NCBI GenBank assembly: GCA_963719165.1
Contig: CAVRAV010000001.1
Coordinates: forward strand, 1,674,001 to 1,738,000
Direction: 5' to 3'
Length of the DNA stretch: 64,000 bases
DNA from: JAOUEA01 sp963719165
GTDB lineage: Bacteria; Actinomycetota; UBA4738; HRBIN12
Shown here: in pieces, positions 23,501 to 33,037 of the stretch
Layout: every line of letters begins with the position of its first letter
Numbering within the stretch: position 1 is the stretch's first letter
Position numbers and translations under genes: made by a program
The notes under the pieces: model-generated
What the model saw: only the letters and a program-made list of their open reading frames with translations
Told to the model about the DNA's origin: nothing
The model's database searches: none

Positions 23501-24258
23501 CCTCGGACGATGAGCCCACCCGGCTCGCCGATGACGACGAGGCCCTCCTCCCGCTGTTCCGCAAGGCGGCTGAGGACCCAGACGCCCGGGAGCGACTCGT
23601 CGCCCGCTATCACCCGCTCGCACGCTACCTCGCCCGCCGTTTCCGGGGCAGGGGGGAGCCCCTCGACGATCTCGTCCAGGTCGCGAGCCTCGGGCTGCTC
23701 AACGCCATCGACCGCTTCGACGCCGATCGCGGCATCCGCTTCACGACCTTCGCCTCCGCCACCATCGTGGGCGAGCTGAAGCGCCACTTCCGAGACAAGG
23801 GGTGGGCGGTGCGGGTCCCCCGTCGGCTGCAGGAGCTCTCGCTCGAGATGAACCGCCTGCTGCCGCAGATGGCTCAGACGCTCGGCCGGATGCCCACGGT
23901 GTCCGAATTGGCGCAACGGCTCGACGTCGACGTGGACGAGATCGTGGAGGCCATGGATGCCGCGCAGGCGTACACGAGCTCGTCGCTGGACGCACCCCTC
24001 AGCGACGGAGAACTCACCGCCGCCGACATGCTGGGGGCGGACGACCCCTCGATCGCGATGCTCGATGAATGGGCGGACATCAGTCCCGCGTTGACCGCCC
24101 TGCCCCCCAGGGAGCGGCGGGTTCTCTATCTCCGCTTCTACGAGGGACGGACACAATCCGAGATCGCCGCCGAGATCGGCGTGTCCCAGATGCACGTATC
24201 CCGGATCCTCTCCCAGACGATCCAGGCGTTGCGCGAGGCGTCGGACGCCCCTTCCTGA
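23497..24258 (+). CDS. SigB/SigF-family alternative sigma factor
   Basis: 253 residues. Region 2: 'RLVARYHPLARYLARRFRG' and 'DDLVQVASLGLLNAIDRFD', then 'RGIRFTTFASATIVGELKRH' for -10 recognition. Region 3: 'VPRRLQELSLEMN' to 'DEIVEAMDAA'. Region 4 HTH: 'LPPRERRVLYLRFYEGRTQ' and 'SEIAAEIGVSQMHVSRILS'. This is the SigB/SigF/SigG group; promoters are GTTT-N14-GGGTA-like, and many such sites lie in the window. Coupled to the anti-sigma gene upstream and followed by CsbD, a classic target. Confidence 0.92.
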   Translation: MTSDDEPTRLADDDEALLPLFRKAAEDPDARERLVARYHPLARYLARRFRGRGEPLDDLVQVASLGLLNAIDRFDADRGIRFTTFASATIVGELKRHFRDKGWAVRVPRRLQELSLEMNRLLPQMAQTLGRMPTVSELAQRLDVDVDEIVEAMDAAQAYTSSSLDAPLSDGELTAADMLGADDPSIAMLDEWADISPALTALPPRERRVLYLRFYEGRTQSEIAAEIGVSQMHVSRILSQTIQALREASDAPS

Positions 24259-24276
24259 GCCTCACCGAGCCGGTTG

Positions 24277-24302
24277 GTTTGGCCGAGCGACCTCGTGGGA
24301 AG
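24277..24302 (+). promoter_or_regulatory. SigB/SigF-type promoter of the csbD-like gene
   Basis: GTTTGG - 14 nt - GGGAAG, 30 nt before ATG 24333. Confidence 0.65.
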
Positions 24303-24332
24303 ACCATCCGTATCCGAGGACGGGAGGCAGGC

Positions 24333-24542
24333 ATGGATGGCACGCAGGAGCACGCCGAGGGTGCATGGGACAAGACCAAGGGCAAGGTGAAGGAAGGCGT
24401 CGGTGACGCGACCGACAACAAGGACCTCGAGACCGAGGGGAAGTCCGACCAGGCCAAGGGCAAGATGAAGGAGGCTTGGGGAGACACGAAGGACGCGGGC
24501 GAGAAGGCCAAGGACGCCGCCAAGGACGTCGTCGACCGCTAG
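24333..24542 (+). CDS. CsbD-family stress protein
   Basis: 69 residues, from ATG 24333. Repeated amphipathic 'GAWDKTKGKVKEGVGD' and 'DQAKGKMKEAWGDTKD' units define the CsbD family, small general-stress proteins named for control by Bacillus SigB. Here it directly follows a SigB/SigF-type sigma gene, has its own matching promoter and is closed by a strong terminator. Confidence 0.9.
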   Translation: MDGTQEHAEGAWDKTKGKVKEGVGDATDNKDLETEGKSDQAKGKMKEAWGDTKDAGEKAKDAAKDVVDR

Positions 24543-24560
24543 ACGACGAGGTTTGCCAGG

Positions 24561-24592
24561 ACGACGGGCGGGTCAACCGACCCGCCCGTCGT
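24561..24592 (+). terminator. Perfect 14-bp stem-loop terminator after csbD
   Basis: Arms ACGACGGGCGGGTC and GACCCGCCCGTCGT around AACC; the following bases are T-rich (CTGTGTTCGTGTTGTC). The clearest intrinsic terminator in the window. Confidence 0.8.
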
Positions 24593-24671
24593 CTGTGTTC
24601 GTGTTGTCTTCTCGAGGGGCGAGCACGACAATGCCCTCACGGATCTCGATGCGCCCGACCGGAGGCCGAAG

Positions 24672-27338
24672 GTGCCCGTGGTGACGACCGGAACGCCGCG
24701 GGAGCGGGTGCTCTTCCCCGGCAGCGCCACGCGCCTGATCCTCGGTTTGGCCGTTGCCGTCGGAGGCCCGTTGCTCGCGGCTGGGTTCGCCTCGTTGCCG
24801 CTCATCCGCGATTTCCCCGCCCCTCCTATGATCTTGGCGATCGTCCTCGCCACGCTGCTCGGGCGCCTGTTCTGCGGCCTCGTTGCCTCCGTGTGGGCGG
24901 CGCTGCTGATCAATTACTACTTCGTGGTGCCCCGTGGACAGCTCGATCTCACGGACGCTGCCTCGGTCGCGAGCCTGGGACTCTTCCTGCTGATCGCGGT
25001 GGTGTTCTCCGCCGTCCTGGCTCGTCTCGATCAGGCCCGTGGAGCCCAGGGCGCGCTCCTGGCACTCGAACGGCGGAACCAGCGTCGACTCGAGGGTCTC
25101 GTGAGCGTCGCGACCGCACTCGCCGGGGCCACGACCCCCGAAGCCGTGGGGGGCGTCGTGGCGGAGCTCGGGCCGGCCGTGCTCGATGCGGCGCACACCC
25201 GCTTGTATCTGGAGGAGGCCGAAGATCGCTCGGCCGCATCCGACGCGCACCGATCCCCATGGTGGCCGACCGGGACCCCTCCAGCCGAGGAGGCGATCCG
25301 GTCCGACGCCGCGGTCTTGATCGCGGGCGCGGACGAGCTCCGTCGCCGATACCCGGATCTCGAGCAGACGATGCCGGGGGAGGCCTGGGCCTGGTTCCCC
25401 CTGCGCGAGGCGGGCCAGATCCGCGGGCTGCTCTTCGTCGAGTTCCACGAGCGACGCCCGTTCGACGAAACGGAGCGGAGCCTGTTGACCGCGCTCGCGC
25501 GCGCCGTCCAGGAGGCCATGGGACGCGCACTTGCCTACGAGCAGTCCGAGCTCGCGCGCCACGACGCAGAACGCCTGCAGCGGGTCACGGCAGCACTGTC
25601 GAAGGCTTCCAGTCCCGTGGAGGTGGCCCAAGAAGCGGTTCGAACGGGTCTCGAGGTGCTGCGCGCCTCCGGCGGCAGCTTCATGGTCCCCTCCGACGAC
25701 GGGCTCGAACCTCTGGCCATGGAGGGCTATCCCGCGGAGACAGCTGAGCGATCGACCGCGGTGAGCCTGGACACCGATCTGCCGATCGTGCGCGCCTACC
25801 GCAGCGGAACGGCGCAGATCGTGGGCACGCTCGAGGAATGGCGGGCGGGATTCCCCCACATGGTTCGCACCATGCAGGACACCGGATACATCGCGGTCAC
25901 CCACCACCCGCTTCAGGTGTCGTCAACCGTGGTGGGCGTGATCTCGTTCGCCTTCGACGGCGAACGTGCCTTCAGCGCCTCGGAGCGTGCGTTCCTCGAC
26001 AACCTCGCCGCGCAGTCCGCACAGGCCTTCTCTCGAGCCCGATCGCTGGAGGCGGAGGCCTCGGCCCGCCGACAGGCCGAACAGGTCTCTCGCCGGCTCC
26101 AACGCCTGCACCTCGTCACCGATGCGGCGCTTTCGACACTCTCGCTCGAGGAGATGGTGCCCGCCCTCCTCAGACGCATCCAGGAGATCCTCGACGCCGA
26201 CGGGGCGACGCTCCTGCTGCTGAGCCCGGATGGTCGGTCGTTGATCGAACGGGACGCCGATCCCACGCACGGGCCCGCGACGGTAGAGGTCGGCAAGGGA
26301 ATCGCCGGGCGGATCGCGGCGACCGGCGAGGCGCTCGTGATCTCGAACCTTCGGGAGTGGAAGCCGGTGAGGTCGTGGCTGCAGGAGCAGATGCGGTCCC
26401 TCCTCGGCGTTCCCCTGCGACGAGCGGGCAAGGTGACCGGTGTCCTGCACGTGACGTCGCGGACCGAGGGGCGGTTCGAGGCCGACGATCTGCACCTCAT
26501 GGAGCTCATGGCCGGGCGGATCGCATCGGCCCTGGAACGCGCGCAGCTGTACGAGCAGCGCGACCATATGGCGTCGGCCCTCCAGCGAAGCCTCCTGCCC
26601 GGATCGCTCCCGCAGATCCCGGGGTTCGAGGCGGCAACCCTCTATCGGCCCTACATGCCGGGCGACGAGGTGGGCGGCGACTTCCTCGATGTGTTCCCGC
26701 AGCTGGAACGGGGGTGCTGGGGGGCCCTGGTCGGGGATGTGAGCGGGAAGGGACCCGAGGCGGCCGCCGTCATGGGGTTGGCCCGGCACTCGGTCCGTTC
26801 GCTCGCCCGATTCCAGACGCGCCCGAGCGAGCTCCTGAAGACGCTGAACGAGGTGCTGCTCGCCGATCCGTCCATCCCCGATGCCAGGTTCGTCACCATG
26901 TGCTATTCGCGTATCCACACGGGCACGGACGGTTCGAGGGTCACCGTCTCCCTGGCGGGCCACCCTCCCCCCCTGCTCGCCCACGCCGACGGTCACGTCG
27001 AGACCGTGGGCACGAACGGGGATCTGCTCGGGATGTTCCCGGCACCCGACTACCACGACGTCGCGGTGGACCTCGCGCCGGGGGATCGACTCGTCCTGTA
27101 CACCGATGGCCTCATCGAGCAGCGCGGGATCGACCTCGCAGTGGGCATGGACCGTCTCGCCCAGGTCTTGAAAGCGAGCGCCGGCGCGTCGGCGGATGAA
27201 ACGGTCGGTGCGATCCGTGCCGGGATCCTCGACCTCCGCGAGGCCCGCGAGGACGACGTCGCGATCTTGGTGTTACGACAGCCGGAGGCAGGAGCGTCTT
27301 CTAGGCCCGGAGGCGGCGCCCCACCTCGCCCTTCCTAG
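24672..27338 (+). CDS. Membrane-anchored multi-GAF PP2C (SpoIIE/RsbU-type) phosphatase
   Basis: 888 residues from GTG 24672. Order: DUF4118-like membrane block with three to four helices (about 20-115), coiled coil, three GAF-type sensor domains (about 135-285, 305-450 and 475-625), then the SpoIIE PP2C domain (about 640-865) with metal sites 'MPGDEVGGDFLDVF', 'GDVSGKGPEAA' and 'REDDVAIL'. Such proteins dephosphorylate STAS anti-anti-sigma factors and so activate the stress sigma factor. Lies right after the sigma/CsbD unit, so it is the probable signal input of that module. Its 3' end overlaps the convergent YihY gene by 38 bp. Confidence 0.9.
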   Translation: MPVVTTGTPRERVLFPGSATRLILGLAVAVGGPLLAAGFASLPLIRDFPAPPMILAIVLATLLGRLFCGLVASVWAALLINYYFVVPRGQLDLTDAASVASLGLFLLIAVVFSAVLARLDQARGAQGALLALERRNQRRLEGLVSVATALAGATTPEAVGGVVAELGPAVLDAAHTRLYLEEAEDRSAASDAHRSPWWPTGTPPAEEAIRSDAAVLIAGADELRRRYPDLEQTMPGEAWAWFPLREAGQIRGLLFVEFHERRPFDETERSLLTALARAVQEAMGRALAYEQSELARHDAERLQRVTAALSKASSPVEVAQEAVRTGLEVLRASGGSFMVPSDDGLEPLAMEGYPAETAERSTAVSLDTDLPIVRAYRSGTAQIVGTLEEWRAGFPHMVRTMQDTGYIAVTHHPLQVSSTVVGVISFAFDGERAFSASERAFLDNLAAQSAQAFSRARSLEAEASARRQAEQVSRRLQRLHLVTDAALSTLSLEEMVPALLRRIQEILDADGATLLLLSPDGRSLIERDADPTHGPATVEVGKGIAGRIAATGEALVISNLREWKPVRSWLQEQMRSLLGVPLRRAGKVTGVLHVTSRTEGRFEADDLHLMELMAGRIASALERAQLYEQRDHMASALQRSLLPGSLPQIPGFEAATLYRPYMPGDEVGGDFLDVFPQLERGCWGALVGDVSGKGPEAAAVMGLARHSVRSLARFQTRPSELLKTLNEVLLADPSIPDARFVTMCYSRIHTGTDGSRVTVSLAGHPPPLLAHADGHVETVGTNGDLLGMFPAPDYHDVAVDLAPGDRLVLYTDGLIEQRGIDLAVGMDRLAQVLKASAGASADETVGAIRAGILDLREAREDDVAILVLRQPEAGASSRPGGGAPPRPS

Positions 27339-28320
27339 GGGGCGGCGTCGGGGCGGATCTGTCTCCCGAGCCCTCCTGCCCGAACGACACCTCCACGCGC
27401 TCGGTGGGATGCATAGCCTGTTCCTCGACTTGCCGCGCCAGGACCCGGCGATCCTCCTCACGCAGAGGCGCGCCGAAGAACGTTCGTGGCCATAGCCGAT
27501 CGCGGCGGACCACGTTGAGCTCGGCGGCGAAGAGCGTGATCTGCGCCGACAGGTAGATCCACCACAGCAGCCCGATGACGATCGCGAACGCCCCGTAGGT
27601 CGCCGAGGCGCCCTGGACCTGGCGGGCCACGAGCACGCCGCCGAGAGCCTGGAGCGCGGTCCACACGACCCCGCCGGCGGCCGCCCCGGGCAGCACGTCG
27701 CGCCAAGAGACCTCCGCGGTGGTCAGGAGGCGGTAGGTGATCAACAGGGTTGCCACGTTGATCGCCGTAGCCGAGGTCAGGGCCAACACCGAACCCCAGC
27801 CGCCCCCCACCGCCCCCGACAGGCCGGCGAGGACGCCCCCCAGCAGCACGGCCGAGCCCAACGACGCCAACAGGAGGACCCCGCGGACCTTGCGCCGAAC
27901 GAAGGACGGGCCGCGGCTGCGTGGGTGATCCCAGACGGCGTCCATCGCTGCCTGCGTGGCGTCGATGGCGCCCAGGCCCGCCCAGAGGGCCGTCGCCATG
28001 CCGACGAACAGGGCGACCCAGCTCCCGGAGAGCGCGTGCACGTTCGACCCGATGTCTTGGCCGACCACCGGGAACCGATCGAGCGCCGACGACAGCACCC
28101 GCTGCTGGAGCTCGGGGTTCCCGTGCAGCAGGAGCGCCGATGCGCTCACGAGGACCAACAGGAGGGGGAACACCGAGAAGAAGCCGTAGTAGGCGATCGT
28201 TGCCGCGAGCCCTCCGGCACGATCGTCGGAGAACTTCTTGAGCACCGCGAACGGGAACGCCGACCAGCGACGCCGCTGTTGGAACGCGTCGACCTTCGCA
28301 AGGGATGCCTGGATGTCCAC
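27301..28320 (-). CDS. YihY/BrkB-family membrane protein
   Basis: 339 residues, about six helices. Family signatures 'DRAGGLAATIAYYGFFSVFPLLLVL' (first part DRAGGLAATIAYYGFFSVF), 'AGLGAIDATQAAMDAVWDH' and 'SATYGAFAIVIGLLWWIYLS' are clear. Often mislabelled ribonuclease BN; it is a membrane protein of unknown function. The C-terminal ~70 residues are hydrophilic and Pro/Arg-rich. A second YihY protein is at 49147-50121. Confidence 0.88.
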   Translation of the reverse strand: MDIQASLAKVDAFQQRRRWSAFPFAVLKKFSDDRAGGLAATIAYYGFFSVFPLLLVLVSASALLLHGNPELQQRVLSSALDRFPVVGQDIGSNVHALSGSWVALFVGMATALWAGLGAIDATQAAMDAVWDHPRSRGPSFVRRKVRGVLLLASLGSAVLLGGVLAGLSGAVGGGWGSVLALTSATAINVATLLITYRLLTTAEVSWRDVLPGAAAGGVVWTALQALGGVLVARQVQGASATYGAFAIVIGLLWWIYLSAQITLFAAELNVVRRDRLWPRTFFGAPLREEDRRVLARQVEEQAMHPTERVEVSFGQEGSGDRSAPTPPPRKGEVGRRLRA

Positions 28321-28439
28321 CCGTTCTCGCTACCCGATCGTGGGTCCCCGAAAACGCCGGCCGGCCGACGGGGGGCCGTGTCGAGCGTGGCGGCCTGGTT
28401 CCGGTTGCCCGTGGGGGGCGGCCGCGGGACACTCGGCCC

Positions 28440-29009
28440 ATGCGCAGCCGCAGGCCCGTGCCCGACGACATCGCCCCGGCCGGCCGACTCGCCGGCTTCG
28501 TCACCGCCGGCTCGACGATCGTCGTGGGCATCGCGTTCTTGGTCTTCGCGGTGCCCGCGATGGACTGCACGCGCGGATGCACGTTCTCACAGCACTATGC
28601 CGCGTTGATCTCCGTGACCGCAATCGCCGTGACCGGGATCGGCGTCGCCGTCGGATGGTCCGTTCGACGTCGTCCCGTCGCCGAGGACGGCGACACCGGG
28701 TGGACATGGGGCCTCGGCGTGCTCTTCATCCTGGGGATGCTGTTGATCGCGTCGCGGATCCCGCGGTACACGTGCCCCCCGGGCGTCATCCTCGACTCGA
28801 ACTTCGGGGTGTGCATCGATACCGTCGGACTCCGCCGGTTCCCGCCCAGCGACTGGATCTGGATCAAGCGCGCCGTCGTGGCGATCGGTTGGTTGTTGGG
28901 CCTCACGGTTATCCGCTCACCCCGATGGGTGCGGGTCGCAGCTCCCGTCGCCGCCGCGGCATGGCTCCTGGGCGCGGGCTGGCTGCTCGTGGACTCGTTC
29001 GTGCGATAG
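28440..29009 (+). CDS. Hypothetical polytopic membrane protein
   Basis: 189 residues from ATG 28440. Four or five hydrophobic segments (about 20-40, 55-75, 95-112, 142-158, 165-185). A loop after the first helix holds two cysteines ('DCTRGCTFSQHY') and a later loop two more ('YTCPPGVILDSNFGVCID'), suggesting two extracytoplasmic disulfides. No family recognised. Same strand as the M23 gene, 77 bp upstream of it. Confidence 0.65.
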   Translation: MRSRRPVPDDIAPAGRLAGFVTAGSTIVVGIAFLVFAVPAMDCTRGCTFSQHYAALISVTAIAVTGIGVAVGWSVRRRPVAEDGDTGWTWGLGVLFILGMLLIASRIPRYTCPPGVILDSNFGVCIDTVGLRRFPPSDWIWIKRAVVAIGWLLGLTVIRSPRWVRVAAPVAAAAWLLGAGWLLVDSFVR

Positions 29010-29086
29010 CCGGACGTCCGACGGATGCGCCCCGGCCCCCGCTACACTCTCGCGGTTCGACCGCAGGCAGCGGCCCACGAGGAGCG

Positions 29087-30148
29087 ATGATGACGAGCGT
29101 CCGAAGATCGCACAGGGCCTGGGTCGTCGGGGTCGCGATCGCGCTGTTTGCCGGCTCGGCGCCCCTGGCACCGCGATCGGCCTCGGCGGCGCCTGCGCCC
29201 ACGCACGCGTGCAAGCATCCGAGCGTGCCGCACCGGTTCCATCGTGAGCTCGTTCGTTCGATCGGGGTGTCCGGGGACCTTCCCCGGGTGTGGAGCCGCT
29301 CCCCCTACATCGCCCGGATCGTCTGTTGGCAAGGGACCGGCTTCCGCGAGGACTTCCTGGACCACGGCCGGTCGAACCACGACTGGCACGGGGCGTTCGC
29401 CATGACCACGCAGGAGGTCCAGACGATCGCGGGCCCCTGGATGATCGCCGACCCTTCCGCACTGCATCTGGAGGCGCCGTGCTTCGTCCGTGGCTGGGAG
29501 CGATGCTCGCACACCATCGCCCACACCCGCGTGGTGCAGCAGACGGTCGCCGGCTTGCGGTGGATCAGGCTGAACTTCGGGACGCCGAAGGCCGCGTGGG
29601 CGAACATCCGCCGCACCGGCCGATTCAACTCCTACCCACGCGAGGACGCGGTGGACGCGCCCACCCGGGAGCCGTTCACACGATGCCCGGTGGTCGGTCC
29701 CATCTCTTACCCCGACGACTTCGGGGAGCGACGCACCGTGGGCGGGTATCACCCGCATTGGGGCATCGACATCGGGGCACCCACCGGTCGGCCGATCCGC
29801 GCGCCGTTCGACGGATTGGCCGTGGCACACGCCGACACCTGGTTCGCCGGTCGCAACGTGACCGTCGTCGGGAGCCACGGGTATGTCCGAAACGACCACC
29901 TCAGTCGCTTCGGTCACCTCGGCTTCGTGAAGGCCGGGACGATCGTCGGCTACGTGGGGAGCACCGGCGATGCCCGGGGACCGCACGACCACTTCGAATG
30001 GCATCCCTGGGTCGCGCCGACACCGCGCCATCGGGCACCCTCGGGGTTCAGCCAGATCATGGATGCCGTCGACCCCTACCCGTTCCTCAACGCAGCGTGC
30101 CGACCGGGCTCCCGCCGTTCGCCGGAACGACGACCCGCCGGGGAGTAG
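29087..30148 (+). CDS. Secreted M23-family peptidase (LytM-type) with lysozyme-like N-terminal region
   Basis: 353 residues from ATG 29087 after GAGGAG. Signal peptide ends near residue 35 (SASA-AP). The middle part (about 50-200; 'RIVCWQGTGFRE', 'MTTQEVQTIAGP') looks like a transglycosylase/lysozyme-type helical domain without an obvious catalytic Glu. The C-terminal half is a zinc endopeptidase: 'HPHWGIDIGAPTGRPIRAP' (H-x3-D) and 'GPHDHFEW' (H-x-H). Predicted to cut peptidoglycan cross-links. Cysteines occur in pairs, consistent with export. Confidence 0.85.
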   Translation: MMTSVRRSHRAWVVGVAIALFAGSAPLAPRSASAAPAPTHACKHPSVPHRFHRELVRSIGVSGDLPRVWSRSPYIARIVCWQGTGFREDFLDHGRSNHDWHGAFAMTTQEVQTIAGPWMIADPSALHLEAPCFVRGWERCSHTIAHTRVVQQTVAGLRWIRLNFGTPKAAWANIRRTGRFNSYPREDAVDAPTREPFTRCPVVGPISYPDDFGERRTVGGYHPHWGIDIGAPTGRPIRAPFDGLAVAHADTWFAGRNVTVVGSHGYVRNDHLSRFGHLGFVKAGTIVGYVGSTGDARGPHDHFEWHPWVAPTPRHRAPSGFSQIMDAVDPYPFLNAACRPGSRRSPERRPAGE

Positions 30149-30154
30149 ACGCGA

Positions 30155-30925
30155 TCATCGCGGGACGGCGGCCGCCGAGGTGAGCCCCGCGGGGAGCTGG
30201 GCGGCGAACGCCTTCGCCACGGCCTTTGCCCCGGCGGTGCTCGGGTGGAACCCGTCGGCCGCCACCCAATCCGGGTGTTCGACCGGCGCGTTGCCGAAGG
30301 CCTGGAGGTCTACCACGATGGCGCCGGCGCGGGCGGCCTCGTCGCGGATCGCCACGTTGTAGGCGTCCACGAGGGCGCGCACCTGGGCTGGCGGGAGGGA
30401 GGGTCGCACCGACCGGACACGCGGGCCCGCCGGGCGGCGGATCCGGGCGACACGCGCGATAGACGGGCAGACCGTCGATCCGCGGGGTCGTGGCGATCAG
30501 CACCGTGGCCCCGCCGGCCGTGAGCCCGCCCAACAGCGTCGCGAGTTCGCTTCGGTACGTCGCGACCGGCACGCGCGCCACCAGGTCGTTCACGTTCAGC
30601 CAGACCGTCACGACGTCGGGATGGAGCGCTTCGGCCTCACCGACCTGCTCCGCGAGGGCCTCCGCCAGGGTGCTGCCCGAGCGCCCGAGGTCGTAGAAGA
30701 CGGCCTCGGGGAGCGCCGAGTGCCACAGCACCTTCGGCCAGGCCTGGGTGAGGGGATCGTCGGTACCCACGCCGACGGTTTCGCTGGCGCCGATGGCGAC
30801 GTACACGACGGGTCGCCCGTCACCGGCGGAGCGCCCGGGTCGAGGGAGGTCCCCCCGGAGCCCACGCAAGAGGTGAGGATGACCACGAGCCCGGCGCGCG
30901 GGAGCCGCCACGCTCCGCGCCTCAT
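30155..30925 (-). pseudogene. Lipoprotein SGNH/GDSL hydrolase with two frame breaks, coupled to an ABC permease
   Basis: From ATG 30925 (ATGA overlap with the permease stop): lipobox 'VVILTSC' near residue 20. At about 30815 the frame shifts to 'RPVVYVAIGASETVGVG' (block I Ser), with 'VWLNVNDLV' (block III Asn). Near 30440-30470 it shifts again to 'PSLPPAQVRALVDAYNVAI' and 'DGFHPSTAGAKAVA' (block V Asp/His). All catalytic blocks are intact once the frames are joined (~255 residues), so indel errors are the likely cause. Product: surface esterase or lipase. Confidence 0.75.
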
Positions 30926-32223
30926 GCGCCGCCCACCGCCTCCCGGGCGGGGAGCCGCGCAGCGCGGCGTGCCGGCAGCACGCCGGCGACGAGCGCGAGG
31001 GCGGTGGCCCCGATCACGCCCGCGAGCACGATCGCGACCGGCACCGACAGCGTGATCCCCTGCAGTCCCTGCTGCGTGAGGTAGCCGTTCACGACGGCAC
31101 CCACGGCCGCCGCGATGGCCACCCCGAAGACGGTCCCGGCGGCGCCGCCGAGGGCGCCCACGAACCCGGCCTCCAACAGGAACACGCGCAGCACGTCGCG
31201 GTCGCGGGCGCCGATGGCCTTGAGCACGCCGATCTCGCGTCGGCGTTCGCGCACCTGGGCAAGCATCGCGTTCGTGATCCCCAGCGCCGCGATGACGAGC
31301 GCGATCAGGCCGATCGCGCCGAGCACGATGTCGACCACCTTCAGGTAGCGCTGCACGTTCGCGATGAGCTGCTCGGGCGCGCTCGTCGCATACCCCAGGT
31401 CGTTGATCGACTTCCGCACCCCCCTCACCTCACTGAGGGAGCGCGCCACCACGATCGCGGCCGAGTATGGCGACTCGGGGAGCGGCTCGAAGTCTGCGTC
31501 GCCCGTCCCACCCAAGGCCCACGCGCGGTCGGCTTCCGTCTGTTCGAGGGACACCAGGAACATCCCGGGCGCGGCATCCTGAGCCACGACGCCCACGATG
31601 GTGGCCCAGACCCACCGGCCGCGGTAGTCGGGGCCGGTGGAGGTCTGGATCACCTGCGGATGAGCGAGCGAGACCCTGGAGCCCAGGACCACGGAGGGAT
31701 CGTCTGCCGTAAGGCCCAGCTTGTCGAGGTAGCTCAGCGTGACGGCGGTCTCGTTCGAGAGCCCCGCAGCGGGCAACCGCCCCGCCAACACGGTCACGGG
31801 GAGCTGACCCGCATCCCGCAGGTCGACGCCCACCATCCGGTCGAAGATGGGCTCGCGCAGACCGGCGTCCGGCGGGGGAACGGCCAGCGCGTCGAGGTCG
31901 AGGACGGGCGCCACCGCCTCGACGCCGGGCAGCGCCGAGATGCGAGCCAGGGTCTGGTCGTCGATGGGCAGGGGCGGGCCGAGGCGGAAGTCGTCGGTCT
32001 CGAGCTGCCCGGGGCTGGCGCTGGCGGCCGCCACGCGGATCGCCGTGATAGGCCCCCCCTTGCTGACCTGGTTGAACACGCGGGAGTTCGCGGTGGCCAC
32101 GATCGTGGAAAGGCCTACGAGCAGGGCGCTCGCGAGCGTGACCGCGAGGACGGTCAGCGCCGTGCGTCCGAAGCGGCGCGTGGCGCTCTCCAGGGCGAGG
32201 CGCAGGGCGTCGGCCCACCTCAT
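30922..32223 (-). CDS. ABC transporter permease, FtsX/MacB type
   Basis: 433 residues from ATG 32223, overlapping the ATPase stop. Helix 1 at about 20-40; a ~220-residue extracytoplasmic MacB-like periplasmic-core domain; then three helices in the FtsX domain with 'VRERRREIGVLKAIGARDRD', a signature of this family. MacB/LolCD-like systems use mechanotransmission to release lipoproteins or export lipids and peptides. The adjacent SGNH lipoprotein is a plausible client or partner. Confidence 0.85.
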   Translation of the reverse strand: MRWADALRLALESATRRFGRTALTVLAVTLASALLVGLSTIVATANSRVFNQVSKGGPITAIRVAAASASPGQLETDDFRLGPPLPIDDQTLARISALPGVEAVAPVLDLDALAVPPPDAGLREPIFDRMVGVDLRDAGQLPVTVLAGRLPAAGLSNETAVTLSYLDKLGLTADDPSVVLGSRVSLAHPQVIQTSTGPDYRGRWVWATIVGVVAQDAAPGMFLVSLEQTEADRAWALGGTGDADFEPLPESPYSAAIVVARSLSEVRGVRKSINDLGYATSAPEQLIANVQRYLKVVDIVLGAIGLIALVIAALGITNAMLAQVRERRREIGVLKAIGARDRDVLRVFLLEAGFVGALGGAAGTVFGVAIAAAVGAVVNGYLTQQGLQGITLSVPVAIVLAGVIGATALALVAGVLPARRAARLPAREAVGGA

Positions 32224-32925
32224 GCGACCCACCGGCCGGCTTCGAGCCGCAGACGACGGTCCGCGCGGGCGGCCACCGAGCGGTTGTGCGTGACGACGAC
32301 CAGCGTGCAGCCGCGGTCCGCCCGGATGGCCTCGAGCAGATCCAACACCTGTGCGGCCGCGTCCTCGTCGAGGTTCCCGGTGGGCTCGTCGGCCAGGAGC
32401 AGCCGCGGATCGTTCGCCATGCGCGCGCGCGATCGCCACCCGCTGACGTTCGCCGCCGGACAGGGCCGCGGGGCGGTGCTCCATCCGGTCCCCCAGACCG
32501 ACCGCATCCAGGAGCGCCCCGGCGCGCGACCGGCGTGCCCGTCGATCCGCACCGGACAGCGCGAGCGAGAGCTCCACGTTCTCGAGCGCCGAGAGCACGG
32601 GGACGAGTCCGTAGTGCTGGAACACGAACCCCACCGTCTCCCGCCGGTACACGGCGAGCTCGTCGCCGCGCAGGGAGGCCAGGTCGCGACCCCCCACCTC
32701 AACGGATCCCTCCTGCAGCGGCTCGAGGCCACCAAGCAGCGACAGCAACGTGCTCTTGCCGGCCCCCGAGGGCCCCGTGAGGGCCACGTAGCCGCCCACC
32801 GGAACGTCGAGATCGATTCCGTGCAGGACGACGAGCTCGTCCGCGGACGTCCGGTATCGGTGCCGCAGCCCCCGAACGCTCACCCCTACGCCGTCGGCTG
32901 CGGCAGGCAGGGGCGCGGTCGACAT
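32220..32925 (-). pseudogene. ABC transporter ATPase, MacB/LolD type, one frame break near 32422
   Basis: Walker A 'LTGPSGAGKSTLLSLLGG', Q-loop 'GFVFQHYGLVPVLSALEN', signature 'LSGGERQRVAIARA', then after one extra base in a GC dinucleotide run (about 32420-32430) the frame continues 'NDPRLLLADEPTGNLDED' (Walker B) and 'TLVVVTHNRSVAA' (H-loop). Everything needed is present, and the break falls in low-complexity GCGCGC, so an assembly indel is most likely. Overlaps the permease start (ATGA). Confidence 0.82.
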
Positions 32926-33037
32926 ACTTCAGTGTCGCACCCTTCATCGTTTGGGCGGCTCGGACCGGCGGTCGCGATCCGCCCGGAGCGGGGGACGTAG
33001 CATGAGGTGCCGGCCCGCGGCGAGGAGAGGAGACGCG

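Noticed and set aside
30922..32925. ATPase-permease fusion of 667 codons
   Set aside because: The ATPase loses Walker B in this frame; it continues in another frame and stops at 32220, overlapping a proper permease start.
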